Shown here: piece after piece, positions 41,373-49,070 of the stretch | How positions within the stretch are numbered: position 1 is the first letter of the stretch | How the letters are laid out: every line of letters begins with the position of its first letter | Assembly (NCBI GenBank): GCA_963751775.1 | Contig: CAVVVW010000032.1 | Coordinates: 62,001 to 126,000, forward strand | Length of the DNA: 64,000 nt | Source: CADEEN01 sp963751775 | GTDB taxonomy: Bacteria > Pseudomonadota > Gammaproteobacteria > Burkholderiales > Burkholderiaceae_C | Reading direction: 5' to 3' | Notes under the pieces: model-generated | Databases searched by the model: none | Told to the model about the DNA's origin: nothing | Seen by the model: the letters and a program-made list of their open reading frames with translations, nothing else | Position numbers and translations under genes: made by a program

Positions 41373-42623
41373 ATGCGCAGCGTGATCTGGCTGGTGCTGC
41401 TGTTCGTGGCCGCGGTGGTCGCAGCCACCACACTCGGGGCGAACGACGGGTTGGTCAGCCTGTATTGGAGCGGCTGGCGGCTGGATCTGTCGCTCAACCT
41501 GTTCGTGATCGGGTTGGTGCTGGGCTGCCTGGTCCTGCTGCTGGCGATGCGCGCGCTGCAGTCGCTGGTCAGCCTGCCCGAACGCGCGCACGCGTGGCGC
41601 GTGCAGCGGCGTGAACGCGCGGCGCAGGCTGCCTTGCGCGAGGCGCTGGGCGAATACTTCGGCGCCCGCTACAGCCGTGCGCGCAAGGCCGCAAGCCGAG
41701 CAGTGGCGATCCACGACGCGACGCCCGAGCTGGTCAGTGACCTACAGACGCGCATATTGGCCCACCTGCTCTGGGCTGCCAGCCTGCACCGGCTGCAGGA
41801 CCGGCCGGAACGCGACCGACAGCTCGCGCAGTTGCAGCGCCTGCGTCGACACGCCGGCCTGATGCAGCGCGGCAAGGACGATGGCGTGCCGCTGATGGCC
41901 GCGGAATGGGCCCTCGACGACCGCGACGCCGCGCGCGCGTTGTCGCTGCTGGCCGATCTGCCACCGGGTGTGGCCCGCCGCACGCAGGCCCTGCGCCTGA
42001 AGTTGCAGGCCCAGCGCCTGGCCGGCCAGACCGACCAGGCACTGCACACCGCGCGCCTGCTGGCCAAGCACCAGGCGTTTTCGAGCAGCGCGGCGCAAGT
42101 CCTGCTGCGTTCGCTGGCCGGCGAGACCTTGGCTGCGGCGCGCGACGGCGAGCAGCTCGACCGCGCCTGGCAGGCACTCGATGGCGCCGACCACGCCGAC
42201 GCGTTGATTGCCGCCCGCGCCGCCACATGCGCTGCGCGCCTGGGCGTGCCCGCCCGCGGCCGGCAATGGTTGCTGCCCGCCTGGCAGCGCCTGGCCGAGC
42301 TTGGCCGCGACGAGCGCGATGCCGTCGCGCTGGCGCTGATCGACAACCTGCCGGGCCTGCCTGCCGATTGGCTGCCGCGCATCGAAGCGGCACAGCTCGC
42401 CCTGCCCAATGATGGCGCGGTGCAAGCCGCCGTCGGCAGCGCCTATGCCGAGCGCCAACTGTGGGGCAAGGCACGCGCGCCATTGGAGCGTGGCGCGATG
42501 TCGCTTGCTCTGGACAACCGGGCTCGCCGCGCCGCCTGGCGCCGGCTGGCCGGTCTGGCCCGTGCCGAGGGCGACGAAGTCCGCGCTGCGCGCTGCCACG
42601 AGGCCGCCGCCGCATTGGACTAG
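41373..42623 (+). CDS. hemY: HemY-type inner membrane protein
   Basis: 416 residues, intact. Two N-terminal membrane helices (VIWLVLLFVAAVVAATTLGA and LNLFVIGLVLGCLVLLLAM) enclose the periplasmic loop NDGLVSLYWSGWRLDLS, the HemY family hallmark. The rest is an all-helical, TPR-like region rich in Arg and Leu (RAVAIHDATPELVSDLQTR onward). This HemY is unrelated to protoporphyrinogen oxidase and is thought to assist late haem or tetrapyrrole steps. The ATG at 41373 is used; a TTG at 41358 overlapping the hemX stop is an alternative. Last gene of the hem operon. Confidence 0.87.
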   Translation: MRSVIWLVLLFVAAVVAATTLGANDGLVSLYWSGWRLDLSLNLFVIGLVLGCLVLLLAMRALQSLVSLPERAHAWRVQRRERAAQAALREALGEYFGARYSRARKAASRAVAIHDATPELVSDLQTRILAHLLWAASLHRLQDRPERDRQLAQLQRLRRHAGLMQRGKDDGVPLMAAEWALDDRDAARALSLLADLPPGVARRTQALRLKLQAQRLAGQTDQALHTARLLAKHQAFSSSAAQVLLRSLAGETLAAARDGEQLDRAWQALDGADHADALIAARAATCAARLGVPARGRQWLLPAWQRLAELGRDERDAVALALIDNLPGLPADWLPRIEAAQLALPNDGAVQAAVGSAYAERQLWGKARAPLERGAMSLALDNRARRAAWRRLAGLARAEGDEVRAARCHEAAAALD

Positions 42624-42656
42624 CGCGGCACGCACGCCTGCGGCCGGGGCCGCTGA

Positions 42657-42662
42657 TATACT
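42657..42662 (+). promoter_or_regulatory. -10 element of the tRNA-Arg promoter
   Basis: TATACT hexamer whose end is 10 bp before the mature tRNA 5' end. It is flanked by a GC-rich spacer and a GC-rich discriminator (GCCCGGC), as usual for stable-RNA promoters under stringent control. No good -35 can be seen 17 bp upstream. Confidence 0.5.
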
Positions 42663-42672
42663 GCCCGGCTTC

Positions 42673-42749
42673 GCGGCTGTAGCTCAGTTGGATAGAGTAC
42701 TTGGCTACGAACCAAGGGGTCGTGGGTTCGAATCCTGCCAGCCGCACCA
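42673..42749 (+). tRNA. tRNA-Arg (anticodon ACG)
   Basis: Complete 77-nt cloverleaf. Acceptor stem GCGGCTG/CAGCCGC, D-arm with GCTCAGTTGGATAGAGT, anticodon stem CTTGG/CCAAG around CTACGAA (anticodon ACG), T-arm with GGGTTCGAATCC, and an encoded CCA end. The anticodon ACG, read as ICG after editing, decodes CGU/CGC/CGA arginine codons. It lies between hemY and greB; no integration scar or integrase is near it. Confidence 0.97.
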
Positions 42750-42757
42750 ATCGAATC

Positions 42758-42789
42758 AACGGGTCACGCGAGCCATCGCGTGGCCCGTT
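42758..42789 (+). terminator. Strong hairpin after tRNA-Arg
   Basis: Inverted repeat with arms 42758-42771 and 42776-42789, 14 pairs (one G-T) around a 4-base GCCA loop. It begins 9 bp after the tRNA end. There is no T-run after it, so it is either a factor-assisted terminator or a 3' processing signal. It ends 21 bp before the greB start. Confidence 0.65.
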
Positions 42790-42810
42790 GTCCTTGGTGG
42801 GTCGACGACC

Positions 42811-43380
42811 GTGAACAAGGCCTTTACGCGGGAAACCGACGACAGCGACGACGACGACGAAGGCGGCGATGCCGGGTTGCCGCCATTGCCGGCCGGCGCC
42901 CGCAACTACCTCACGCCGCAGGGCTACGCGAGGCTGCGCGCCGAATTGCTGACGCTGCTCGACGACGAGCGGCCCAAGGTGGTCGAGACGGTGTCATGGG
43001 CGGCCAAGAACGGCGACCGGTCCGAAAACGGCGACTACCTGTACGGCAAGAAGCGGCTGCGCGAGATCGACCGGCGCATCCGCTTTCTGACCAAGCGACT
43101 GGACATTGCCGAGGTCGCCGATCCGGCGCTGCACCATGGCAGCGACCAGGTGTTCTTCGGCGCCAGCGTGACCTTCGTCAACGGCCTGGGTGAGACGCGA
43201 ACCGTGACCATCAAGGGCATCGACGAAGTCGATCAACTGGCCGGCGAAGTCAGTTGGATCTCGCCGGTGGCGCGCGCGCTGCTCAAGGCGCGCGAGGGCG
43301 ACGAGGTGACGCTGGTCACGCCGCGCGGGCCCGAACGCATCGAGATCATCGCCGTCCGCTATCCGGCGCCCCCGGCGTGA
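42811..43380 (+). CDS. greB: Transcription elongation factor GreB
   Basis: Binds the RNA polymerase secondary channel and stimulates cleavage of backtracked RNA. 189 residues from the GTG at 42811. The N-terminal coiled coil begins after YLTPQGYARLRAELLTLLDD, with the acidic tip in GDRSENGDYLYGKKRLREID (the GreB-type tip with D and E). The C-terminal FKBP-like domain has GVDEVDQ-like and SPVARALLKAREGDEV segments. There is an extra acidic N-terminal stretch (DDSDDDDEGGD) absent from the E. coli protein. An upstream frame reaching 42409 crosses the tRNA and is not coding. Confidence 0.92.
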   Translation: MNKAFTRETDDSDDDDEGGDAGLPPLPAGARNYLTPQGYARLRAELLTLLDDERPKVVETVSWAAKNGDRSENGDYLYGKKRLREIDRRIRFLTKRLDIAEVADPALHHGSDQVFFGASVTFVNGLGETRTVTIKGIDEVDQLAGEVSWISPVARALLKAREGDEVTLVTPRGPERIEIIAVRYPAPPA

Positions 43381-43544
43381 CGGCCTGGCGTGTCGCTGGG
43401 GCGCCGCTCGCCCTGATTGCGATTGGCCGCGCAAAGGCGATGCGCACTTTCGCGCACGAGTGACGCGCCAGCCTGCGGCTATGGTGCAGGCTCGGCCCAT
43501 ACGGCATCATCGGCAACCCGCTGCCGGCTCACCCCACCACTGCC

Positions 43545-45872
43545 ATGCCCACATCATCGACCCTGGATGCCAAGCGCGCGGAGCTTCGCCGCGCCGCCCT
43601 CGAGTACCACGAGTTTCCGACCCCGGGCAAGGTCGCCATCGCGGCGACCAAGCAGCTGGTCAATCAGCACGACCTGTCGCTGGCCTACTCACCCGGCGTG
43701 GCCGCGGCCTGCGAAGAGATCGTCGCCGACGAGCGCAATGCGCACCGCTACACCGCGCGCGGCAACCTGGTCGCCGTCGTCACCAACGGCACCGCGGTGC
43801 TGGGCCTGGGCGACATCGGCCCGCTGGCGGCCAAGCCGGTGATGGAAGGCAAGGCGGTCCTGTTCAAGAAGTTTGCCGGCATCGATGTCTTCGACCTCGA
43901 GGTCAACGAGAAGAACCTCGACAAGCTGGTCGACGTGATCGCCGCGCTCGAACCGACCTTCGGCGGCATCAACCTCGAAGACATCAAGGCGCCCGACTGC
44001 TTCTATGTCGAGCGCAAGTTGCGCGAGCGCATGAAGATCCCCGTCTTCCATGACGACCAGCACGGAACCGCCATCGTCGTCGGCGCGGCGCTGCTGAATG
44101 GGCTGAAGGTTGCGGGCAAGGACATCACGAAGATCAAGCTGGTGACCTCGGGTGCCGGCGCAGCGGCGCTGGCCTGCCTGAACCTGATGCTCAAGCTGGG
44201 CGTGCCACGCAAGAACATCGTCGCCACCGACCTGGCCGGTGTGGTCTGGAAAGGGCGCACCGAATTGATGGATCCCGACAAGGCCGAGTTCGCGCAGGAC
44301 ACGCCGCACCGCACGCTGGCCGAGGCGATTGCCGGCGCCGATGTGTTCCTCGGCCTGTCGGCAGCGGGGGTGCTGAAGCCGGCGATGGTCAAGACCATGG
44401 CGGCGCGGCCGATCATCTTCGCGCTGGCCAACCCGACGCCTGAAATTTCGCCCGAGGAAGTCAAGGCGGTTCGCGACGACGCGATCATGGCCACCGGCCG
44501 CACCGACTACCCGAACCAGGTCAACAACGTCCTGTGCTTCCCGTACATCTTCCGCGGCGCGCTCGACTGCGGCGCGACGACGATCACCGACGAGATGGAA
44601 ATCGCCGCAGTGCGCGCGATCGCCGAACTGGCCCAGGCCGAGCAGAGCGAAGTGGTGGCCGCCGCCTACGCCGGCGTGACACTGTCGTTCGGGCCCGAAT
44701 ACCTGATTCCCAAACCGTTCGACCCTCGGCTGATGATGAAGATCGCACCGGCGGTGGCCCAGGCCGCGGCCGAGTCGGGCGTGGCGCAGCGCCCGATCGC
44801 CGACATGACCGCCTACCGCGAACGGCTGCAGACCTTCGTCTATGCCTCGGGCACGACGATGCGGCCGATCTTCGCGCAGGCGAAGCTCGCCAAAGCCAGG
44901 CGTGTGGCCTATGCCGAAGGGGAGGAAGAGCGTGTGCTGCGCGCGGTGCAGGTGGTGGTCGACGAAGGTCTCGCGCGGCCGACGCTGATCGGCCGCCCCG
45001 CGGTCATTGCGCAGCGCATCGAACGCTTCGGCCTGCGCCTGAGCGAGGGTGCCGACTACGACATCGTCAATGTCGAACAAGATCACCGCTACCGCGACTT
45101 CTGGCAGACCTACCACGCCATGACCGAGCGCCAGGGCGTGACAGCGCAGATGGCCAAGATCGAGATGCGGCGGCGCCTGACGCTGATCGGCGCCATGCTG
45201 CTGCACAAGGGCCAGGTCGACGGCATGCTGTGCGGCACCTGGGGCACCACCCACGACCACCTGCATTACGTCGACCAGGTGATCGGGCGCCGTGCGGGTG
45301 GCAATTCGCGCATGGCACAGGGCGGTCGCGTCTATGCCTGCATGAACGGCCTGATGCTGCCCGGACGGCAGCTGTTCCTGGTCGACACCCATGTCAACGC
45401 GGACCCGAGCGCCGAAGAACTGGCCGAAATCACCGTGATGGCCGCCGAAGAGATGCTGCGTTTTGGCGTCAAGCCCAAGGCCGCGCTGCTGTCGCACTCC
45501 AACTTCGGCTCCAGCGAACTGCCGAGCGCGCTGAAGATGCGGCGCACGCTGGTGCTGCTGCGCGAGCAGGCGCCGTGGCTCGAAGTCGACGGCGAAATGC
45601 ACGGCGACGTGGCGCTCGACGGCGCCGCGCGGGTCGCCGTGATGCCGCGCACCACCTTGCATGGCGACGCCAACCTGCTGGTGCTGCCCAATATCGATGC
45701 CGCCAACATCGCCTACAACCTGCTCAAGACCGCTGCCGGCGGCGGCATTGCGATCGGACCGGTGCTGCTCGGTGCAGCCAAGCCGGTGCACATCCTGACG
45801 CCTTCGGCCACGGTGCGGCGCATCGTCAATATGAGCGCGCTGACGGTCGCCGATGCGAATGCCCAGCGCTGA
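43545..45872 (+). CDS. maeB: NADP-dependent malic enzyme (MaeB, with phosphotransacetylase-like domain)
   Basis: Oxidative decarboxylation of malate to pyruvate with NADPH formation; cytosolic. 775 residues, intact. The N-terminal malic-enzyme domain (to about residue 430) has LAYSPGVAAACEEI, FHDDQHGTAIVVGAALLNGL and the NADP site KLVTSGAGAAALACL. The C-terminal domain (about 440-775) is homologous to phosphate acetyltransferase and usually binds acetyl-CoA as an allosteric ligand. The ATG at 43545 begins MPTSSTLDAKRAELRRA. A 164-bp spacer separates it from greB. Confidence 0.95.
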   Translation: MPTSSTLDAKRAELRRAALEYHEFPTPGKVAIAATKQLVNQHDLSLAYSPGVAAACEEIVADERNAHRYTARGNLVAVVTNGTAVLGLGDIGPLAAKPVMEGKAVLFKKFAGIDVFDLEVNEKNLDKLVDVIAALEPTFGGINLEDIKAPDCFYVERKLRERMKIPVFHDDQHGTAIVVGAALLNGLKVAGKDITKIKLVTSGAGAAALACLNLMLKLGVPRKNIVATDLAGVVWKGRTELMDPDKAEFAQDTPHRTLAEAIAGADVFLGLSAAGVLKPAMVKTMAARPIIFALANPTPEISPEEVKAVRDDAIMATGRTDYPNQVNNVLCFPYIFRGALDCGATTITDEMEIAAVRAIAELAQAEQSEVVAAAYAGVTLSFGPEYLIPKPFDPRLMMKIAPAVAQAAAESGVAQRPIADMTAYRERLQTFVYASGTTMRPIFAQAKLAKARRVAYAEGEEERVLRAVQVVVDEGLARPTLIGRPAVIAQRIERFGLRLSEGADYDIVNVEQDHRYRDFWQTYHAMTERQGVTAQMAKIEMRRRLTLIGAMLLHKGQVDGMLCGTWGTTHDHLHYVDQVIGRRAGGNSRMAQGGRVYACMNGLMLPGRQLFLVDTHVNADPSAEELAEITVMAAEEMLRFGVKPKAALLSHSNFGSSELPSALKMRRTLVLLREQAPWLEVDGEMHGDVALDGAARVAVMPRTTLHGDANLLVLPNIDAANIAYNLLKTAAGGGIAIGPVLLGAAKPVHILTPSATVRRIVNMSALTVADANAQR

Positions 45873-45886
45873 CCGGTAACGAACGC

Positions 45887-45909
45887 GCGCACCTTGTGCG
45901 CCCCTTTTT
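45887..45909 (+). terminator. Putative rho-independent terminator of maeB
   Basis: Short stem GCGCA/TGCGC (45887-45891 with 45897-45901) with loop CCTTG, followed after CCC by TTTTT (45905-45909), 15 bp after the maeB stop. The stem is only five pairs, so it is moderate rather than strong. Confidence 0.5.
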
Positions 45910-46012
45910 GGGTGACGCTCAATGAGCGCCTTGCCTTACCAGGCAACGCAAGGCGCAGAAGCGGTCACTCACAAAGCCTATTGTCTTCCGTGCCCCATTC
46001 TTGGGCAATGGC

Positions 46013-46041
46013 TTGAGCTTTTGCGGCCGATCCAGTAACAT
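46013..46041 (+). promoter_or_regulatory. Sigma-70 promoter of the ribonuclease gene
   Basis: -35 TTGAGC (46013-46018), a 17-bp spacer and -10 TAACAT (46036-46041), 28 bp before the ribonuclease ATG at 46069. Spacing is ideal and both hexamers match four or five of six consensus bases. It lies in a locally AT-richer stretch. Confidence 0.6.
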
Positions 46042-46068
46042 GCGCGTTTGATTTTTCAGGGTTAACCC

Positions 46069-46495
46069 GTGGCGTTCGCACGCGCAACCGCAGTTTTGGC
46101 AGGGCGGTCATCGACAGCAACATCTCTACAAAAGTTAGGGCTTGCTTTCTGCCTTGCCTTTTCGCTGTTTGCGCCGGTACACGCTCGTGATCTGGCTGGC
46201 GCCGACGCAGTGGTGGCGCTGTCGGCCCTGCCGGACGAAGCGCGCCAGACCGAGCAGTTGATTCGAAGCGGCGGCCCGCTGGCATTATGAAAAGGACGGC
46301 GCCGTGTTCGGCAACCGCGAGCGCTTGCTGCCGCGCCAGGCCCGCGGCTATTACCGCGAATACACCGTCCCGACGCCGGGTTCACGCGACCGCGGCGCCC
46401 GGCGCATCGTTTGTGGTGGGCGCGAAGCGCGTGCCCCCGACACCTGTTACTACAGCGCCGACCACTACGCGAGCTTCAAACGCATCGTGCATTGA
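46069..46495 (+). CDS. Secreted guanyl-specific ribonuclease, RNase Sa/barnase family (one frame break)
   Basis: Small secreted RNase. The signal peptide is LGLAFCLAFSLFAPVHA, with probable cleavage after ARD or nearby. Read across one break near 46278, the mature part follows RNase Sa: ALSALPDEARQTEQLI, then WHYEKDGAVFGNRERLLPRQ, GYYREYTVPTPGSRDRGARR and YYSADHYASFKRI. Catalytic residues are present: Glu in REYTV, two Arg in RGARR, and His in DHY. About 142 residues including the signal. The unshifted frame stops early at 46290. The next gene encodes its likely inhibitor. Function could be nutrient RNA degradation or competition. Confidence 0.82.
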
Positions 46496-46551
46496 ACCGG
46501 CAAGATTTCAGCGGCTCTTAATTCTTACATTGACTCAGGAGGAACGCGACC

Positions 46552-46947
46552 ATGCTCTTGCAGACCGTCCGTCCGAATATCGTGCAGTCCATTCGCGCTT
46601 ACCGCGTCGAGGACCTGATGCAGGCCGCGCACGAGGCCGGGCAACACTTTCTTTACGCCAACCTGGCCACTGCGCAGTCCAAGCAGGAGGTGCTCGACGG
46701 TATCGCCGAGGCGTTCACCTTTCCGGCGCACTTCGGCAAGAACCTCGATGCGCTGTACGACTGCATGACCGACCTGGTGCAGAAGGCCGGCGCGCAGCCG
46801 GGCTTCGTCGTCGTGCTCGAACAATTGCCCGACAACCCGCGCTTTGACCGCGAAACGCGCGAGCAGTTGCTCGATGCGTTTCGCGATGCGGCTGATTTCT
46901 GGGCCGAGCGAAAAGTACCCTTCAGGTGCTTTTATTCTTTTCAGTAG
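46552..46947 (+). CDS. Barstar-family ribonuclease inhibitor
   Basis: 131 residues, intact. The barstar core FPAHFGKNLDALYDCMTDL matches the inhibitor helix that plugs the barnase active site (acidic residues around the N-LDALYD segment). N-terminus LYANLATAQSKQEVLDGIAE precedes it, as in barstar. GGAGGA lies 8 nt before the ATG. Encoded 56 bp downstream of the ribonuclease on the same strand, so it is a cytoplasmic antidote that protects the producer before export. The stop is immediately followed by a hairpin. Confidence 0.88.
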   Translation: MLLQTVRPNIVQSIRAYRVEDLMQAAHEAGQHFLYANLATAQSKQEVLDGIAEAFTFPAHFGKNLDALYDCMTDLVQKAGAQPGFVVVLEQLPDNPRFDRETREQLLDAFRDAADFWAERKVPFRCFYSFQ

Positions 46948-46981
46948 CCCGCTCCCAGGAAATCGGGTCATGGGAGCGGGC
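46947..46981 (+). terminator. Hairpin directly after the barstar stop
   Basis: Perfect 11-bp inverted repeat (arms 46947-46957 and 46971-46981, GCCCGCTCCCA with its complement) around a 13-base loop. The first base overlaps the last base of the stop codon. There is no T-run, so it may stabilise the mRNA end or work as an attenuator rather than as a classical terminator. Confidence 0.55.
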
Positions 46982-46987
46982 GGCAGA

Positions 46988-47141
46988 GGTGGCCCCCACG
47001 AGCAACACCGGCAGCGTCGCCGGCAGCAAGGCGAAGAACGCTGCAGCGGCCAAGGCCGCGGCGGCGAACGCCAGTTTCGGCATGAACATGCCCTTGATGA
47101 GCAGCGCGTTCGACACCGCGATGTGGCTCAACGCCGCCTGA
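46988..47141 (+). other. Possible small protein gene, function unknown
   Basis: A frame ending at 47141 could encode about 50 residues from a GTG at 46988 (VAPTSNTGSVAGSKAKNAA and an end SSAFDTAMWLNAA), or 71 residues from 46926 if it overlaps barstar. It is Ala/Lys-rich with high GC at third positions. It lies between a hairpin and a strong terminator. The opposite strand holds a competing frame (stop 46922) starting MPKLAFAAAALAAAAFFALL that looks like a signal peptide. I cannot decide between the two, or exclude both. Confidence 0.3.
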
Positions 47142-47162
47142 GCGTCTCGGGCACGGCAGAAG

Positions 47163-47186
47163 AAGGCGGCTGCGGCCGCCTTTTCT
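47163..47186. terminator. Bidirectional rho-independent terminator
   Basis: Eight-pair stem AAGGCGGC/GCCGCCTT (47163-47170 and 47175-47182) with loop TGCG, followed by TTCTCTT on the plus side. It sits before the convergent acetyltransferase gene end (47189), so it can stop transcripts from both sides. Confidence 0.8.
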
Positions 47187-47188
47187 CT

Positions 47189-47680
47189 TCAGCCCAGGCT
47201 CGCCTTCAAGTAGTGCGCGCCGGCGATCGGGTTGAAGTAGTACGGCGGAATCTCCTCGAATCCGAGGCTCGCGTACAGCTCGCGCGCAGCCTCCATCTCG
47301 TCGAGCGTGTCGAGCAGCATGGCCGAGTAACCGGCCTGAACGCCACGGTCGAGCAGGGCCTGTGCCAGCAGCCGGCCAAGGCCGAAGTGGCGATACGCCG
47401 GCCGAACGTAGAGCCTCTTCATCTCACAGGCATTGGCATAGTCGGTGCCGTGCAGCGGACGCATCGCGCCGCAGCCGGCCACTTTGCCGTCCACCAGCGC
47501 CAGCAGCAACGCGCCCTGCGGCGACACGTACTCGCCCGGCAGTGCCGCCAGTTCGGCGTCGAAATCCTGAAAACACAGATCGACGCCGAGGCTGTTCGCG
47601 TACTCGCGAAAGATCTCGCGAGTGGACGCCAGCAAAGGCGGCGTGGCCGGTGTCAGCAGCTCGATGGCACGGCTCGTCAT
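47189..47680 (-). CDS. GNAT-family N-acetyltransferase
   Basis: Acetyl-CoA-dependent transferase, 163 residues, intact. The acetyl-CoA loop is RHFGLGRLLAQALL (R/Q-x-x-G-x-G/A), with CEMKRLYVRPAYR before it, and the C-terminal tyrosine region is ELYASLGFEEIPPYY. The start at 47680 overlaps the stop of the cytochrome b561 gene (ATGA); an upstream ATG in the frame is inside that gene. Substrate unknown. Confidence 0.85.
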   Translation of the reverse strand: MTSRAIELLTPATPPLLASTREIFREYANSLGVDLCFQDFDAELAALPGEYVSPQGALLLALVDGKVAGCGAMRPLHGTDYANACEMKRLYVRPAYRHFGLGRLLAQALLDRGVQAGYSAMLLDTLDEMEAARELYASLGFEEIPPYYFNPIAGAHYLKASLG

Positions 47681-48375
47681 GGCGTATCCTGGCTGCCGAC
47701 CCACCAGGCCAGCGCCAAGGCGACCGCAAAGACCGCCAAAGCATGCAGGCGCCGACGGCCGTCATCGGCCGACGCGGGCGTGCCGGCGGGCACCATCTTG
47801 TCGCCATGGATCATTGGCGCAATCAGGTTGCGCCGCCGGCGCCAAAGGTAGTACAGCAAAGCCGCGACGTGTAAGAACATCAACACGATCAGCAGTGGCT
47901 TGCCGACATGTTTGTGCCAGGCACTGCCCGCACCGGCAATGGCCGTAGACACGAAGCGATTGAGCGGGCCGTTGGTCGCGATTTCGTCGTCGGCCACCAG
48001 GCCCGTGGCCACCTGCGCGGCCAGCAAGCCCAGTAGCGCCCACACCGACAAGGCACCGAGGGGACTGTGGCCAATCTGATGGCGCCCGTCCGGACCGGAT
48101 TGGCCACGCAACTGGGCCACGACGCTGCGCGGGCCGTATGTGAACGATGAGAATCGCGACCAATGGCCACCGATGAAGCCCCAGATCAGGCGAAAAGCAA
48201 GCAGCGCCAGCACCAGCAAGCCCAGGCGAAGGTGCCAGACCATGGCACTACCGCCGCATTGACCGGTCAGCACCGACGCGATCACCGTCAAGGCCAACAC
48301 CCAATGAAAGAGTCGCGTCGGCAAATCCCAAACGCGAACGGCTTGCGCAGGGGGTTCATCGGTCATGGAACTCAT
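47677..48375 (-). CDS. Cytochrome b561 family membrane protein
   Basis: Diheme-type inner-membrane electron carrier, 232 residues. It starts MSSMTDEPPAQAVRVWDLPT (a second ATG at 48366 is possible). Four or five helices; haem-ligand His candidates lie in RLFHWVLAL, MVWHLRLGLL, SAWHKHVGKPLL and MFLHVAALLYY. The first loop motif VWDLPTRLFHW is typical of the Ni,Fe-hydrogenase/cytochrome b561-like group. It is divergent from a cytochrome c' gene, and the two often occur together, so it is a plausible partner in quinone or c-type electron transfer. Confidence 0.88.
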   Translation of the reverse strand: MSSMTDEPPAQAVRVWDLPTRLFHWVLALTVIASVLTGQCGGSAMVWHLRLGLLVLALLAFRLIWGFIGGHWSRFSSFTYGPRSVVAQLRGQSGPDGRHQIGHSPLGALSVWALLGLLAAQVATGLVADDEIATNGPLNRFVSTAIAGAGSAWHKHVGKPLLIVLMFLHVAALLYYLWRRRRNLIAPMIHGDKMVPAGTPASADDGRRRLHALAVFAVALALAWWVGSQDTP

Positions 48376-48571
48376 CGGTCGAAGGTCGGTACTTTGCGGC
48401 GGGCGGTAACGATAACGCGGCGGCGCGATCCGTGCCTACGGCCAAACCCCGCGTTCGACGCGGCTCAGGCAAGGAATTGCAGGCCGCGCTCGTACACTGG
48501 CAATGCGTTGTCCTGCGCCCGTTGCGCTTTGTGGTGCGCAGCCCCTGTTCCACCCCACCCAAGGAGTTCGA

Positions 48572-49048
48572 ATGTTGTCGACGAGTTTCCGTCCCAAGCT
48601 GATCGCCATTGCGCTCGCGATTGTCGCTACGCTGGTAGCACTGCCCGCGGCGGCGCAGTTTCGCAACGCCGACGCGGCGATCAAGTTCCGCCAAAGTGCG
48701 ATGTACCTGCAAAACAATCACATGGCGCGCCTGTTCGCCATGATCAACGGCCAGGTGCCATTCGACGCCAAGGTGGCGGCAGAGAACATCGAGATCGTCG
48801 CGTTGCTCAACAGCCGCGTGCAGTTTGCCGCCTTCATCGAGGGCAGTGACAAAGGCAACACACGGGCCAAGCCGGAAATCTGGGCCGAGAAGGACAAGTT
48901 TGCCGCACGGGTCGCCAAGAGTCAGGAAGACGTGCTCAAGCTCGTTGCGGCGGGCAAGACCGGCAGTCTCGACCAGATCAAGGCCGCCGCCGGCGCCGTC
49001 GGCGAGAGCTGCAAGGCCTGCCACGACGCGTACCAGAAGCCACAATAG
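48572..49048 (+). CDS. Cytochrome c' (class II)
   Basis: Periplasmic high-spin haem protein, 158 residues. The Sec signal peptide LIAIALAIVATLVALPAAAQ precedes a four-helix bundle, and the haem-binding CKACH lies close to the C-terminus (about residue 148), the class II arrangement. AAGGAG is 6 nt before the ATG at 48572. Cytochromes c' bind NO and are linked to NO tolerance or to electron transfer; a role with the divergent b561 is inferred. 196 bp separate it from b561, presumably holding both promoters. Confidence 0.92.
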   Translation: MLSTSFRPKLIAIALAIVATLVALPAAAQFRNADAAIKFRQSAMYLQNNHMARLFAMINGQVPFDAKVAAENIEIVALLNSRVQFAAFIEGSDKGNTRAKPEIWAEKDKFAARVAKSQEDVLKLVAAGKTGSLDQIKAAAGAVGESCKACHDAYQKPQ

Positions 49049-49070
49049 AGTGCCTTCGATTGCACGCACA

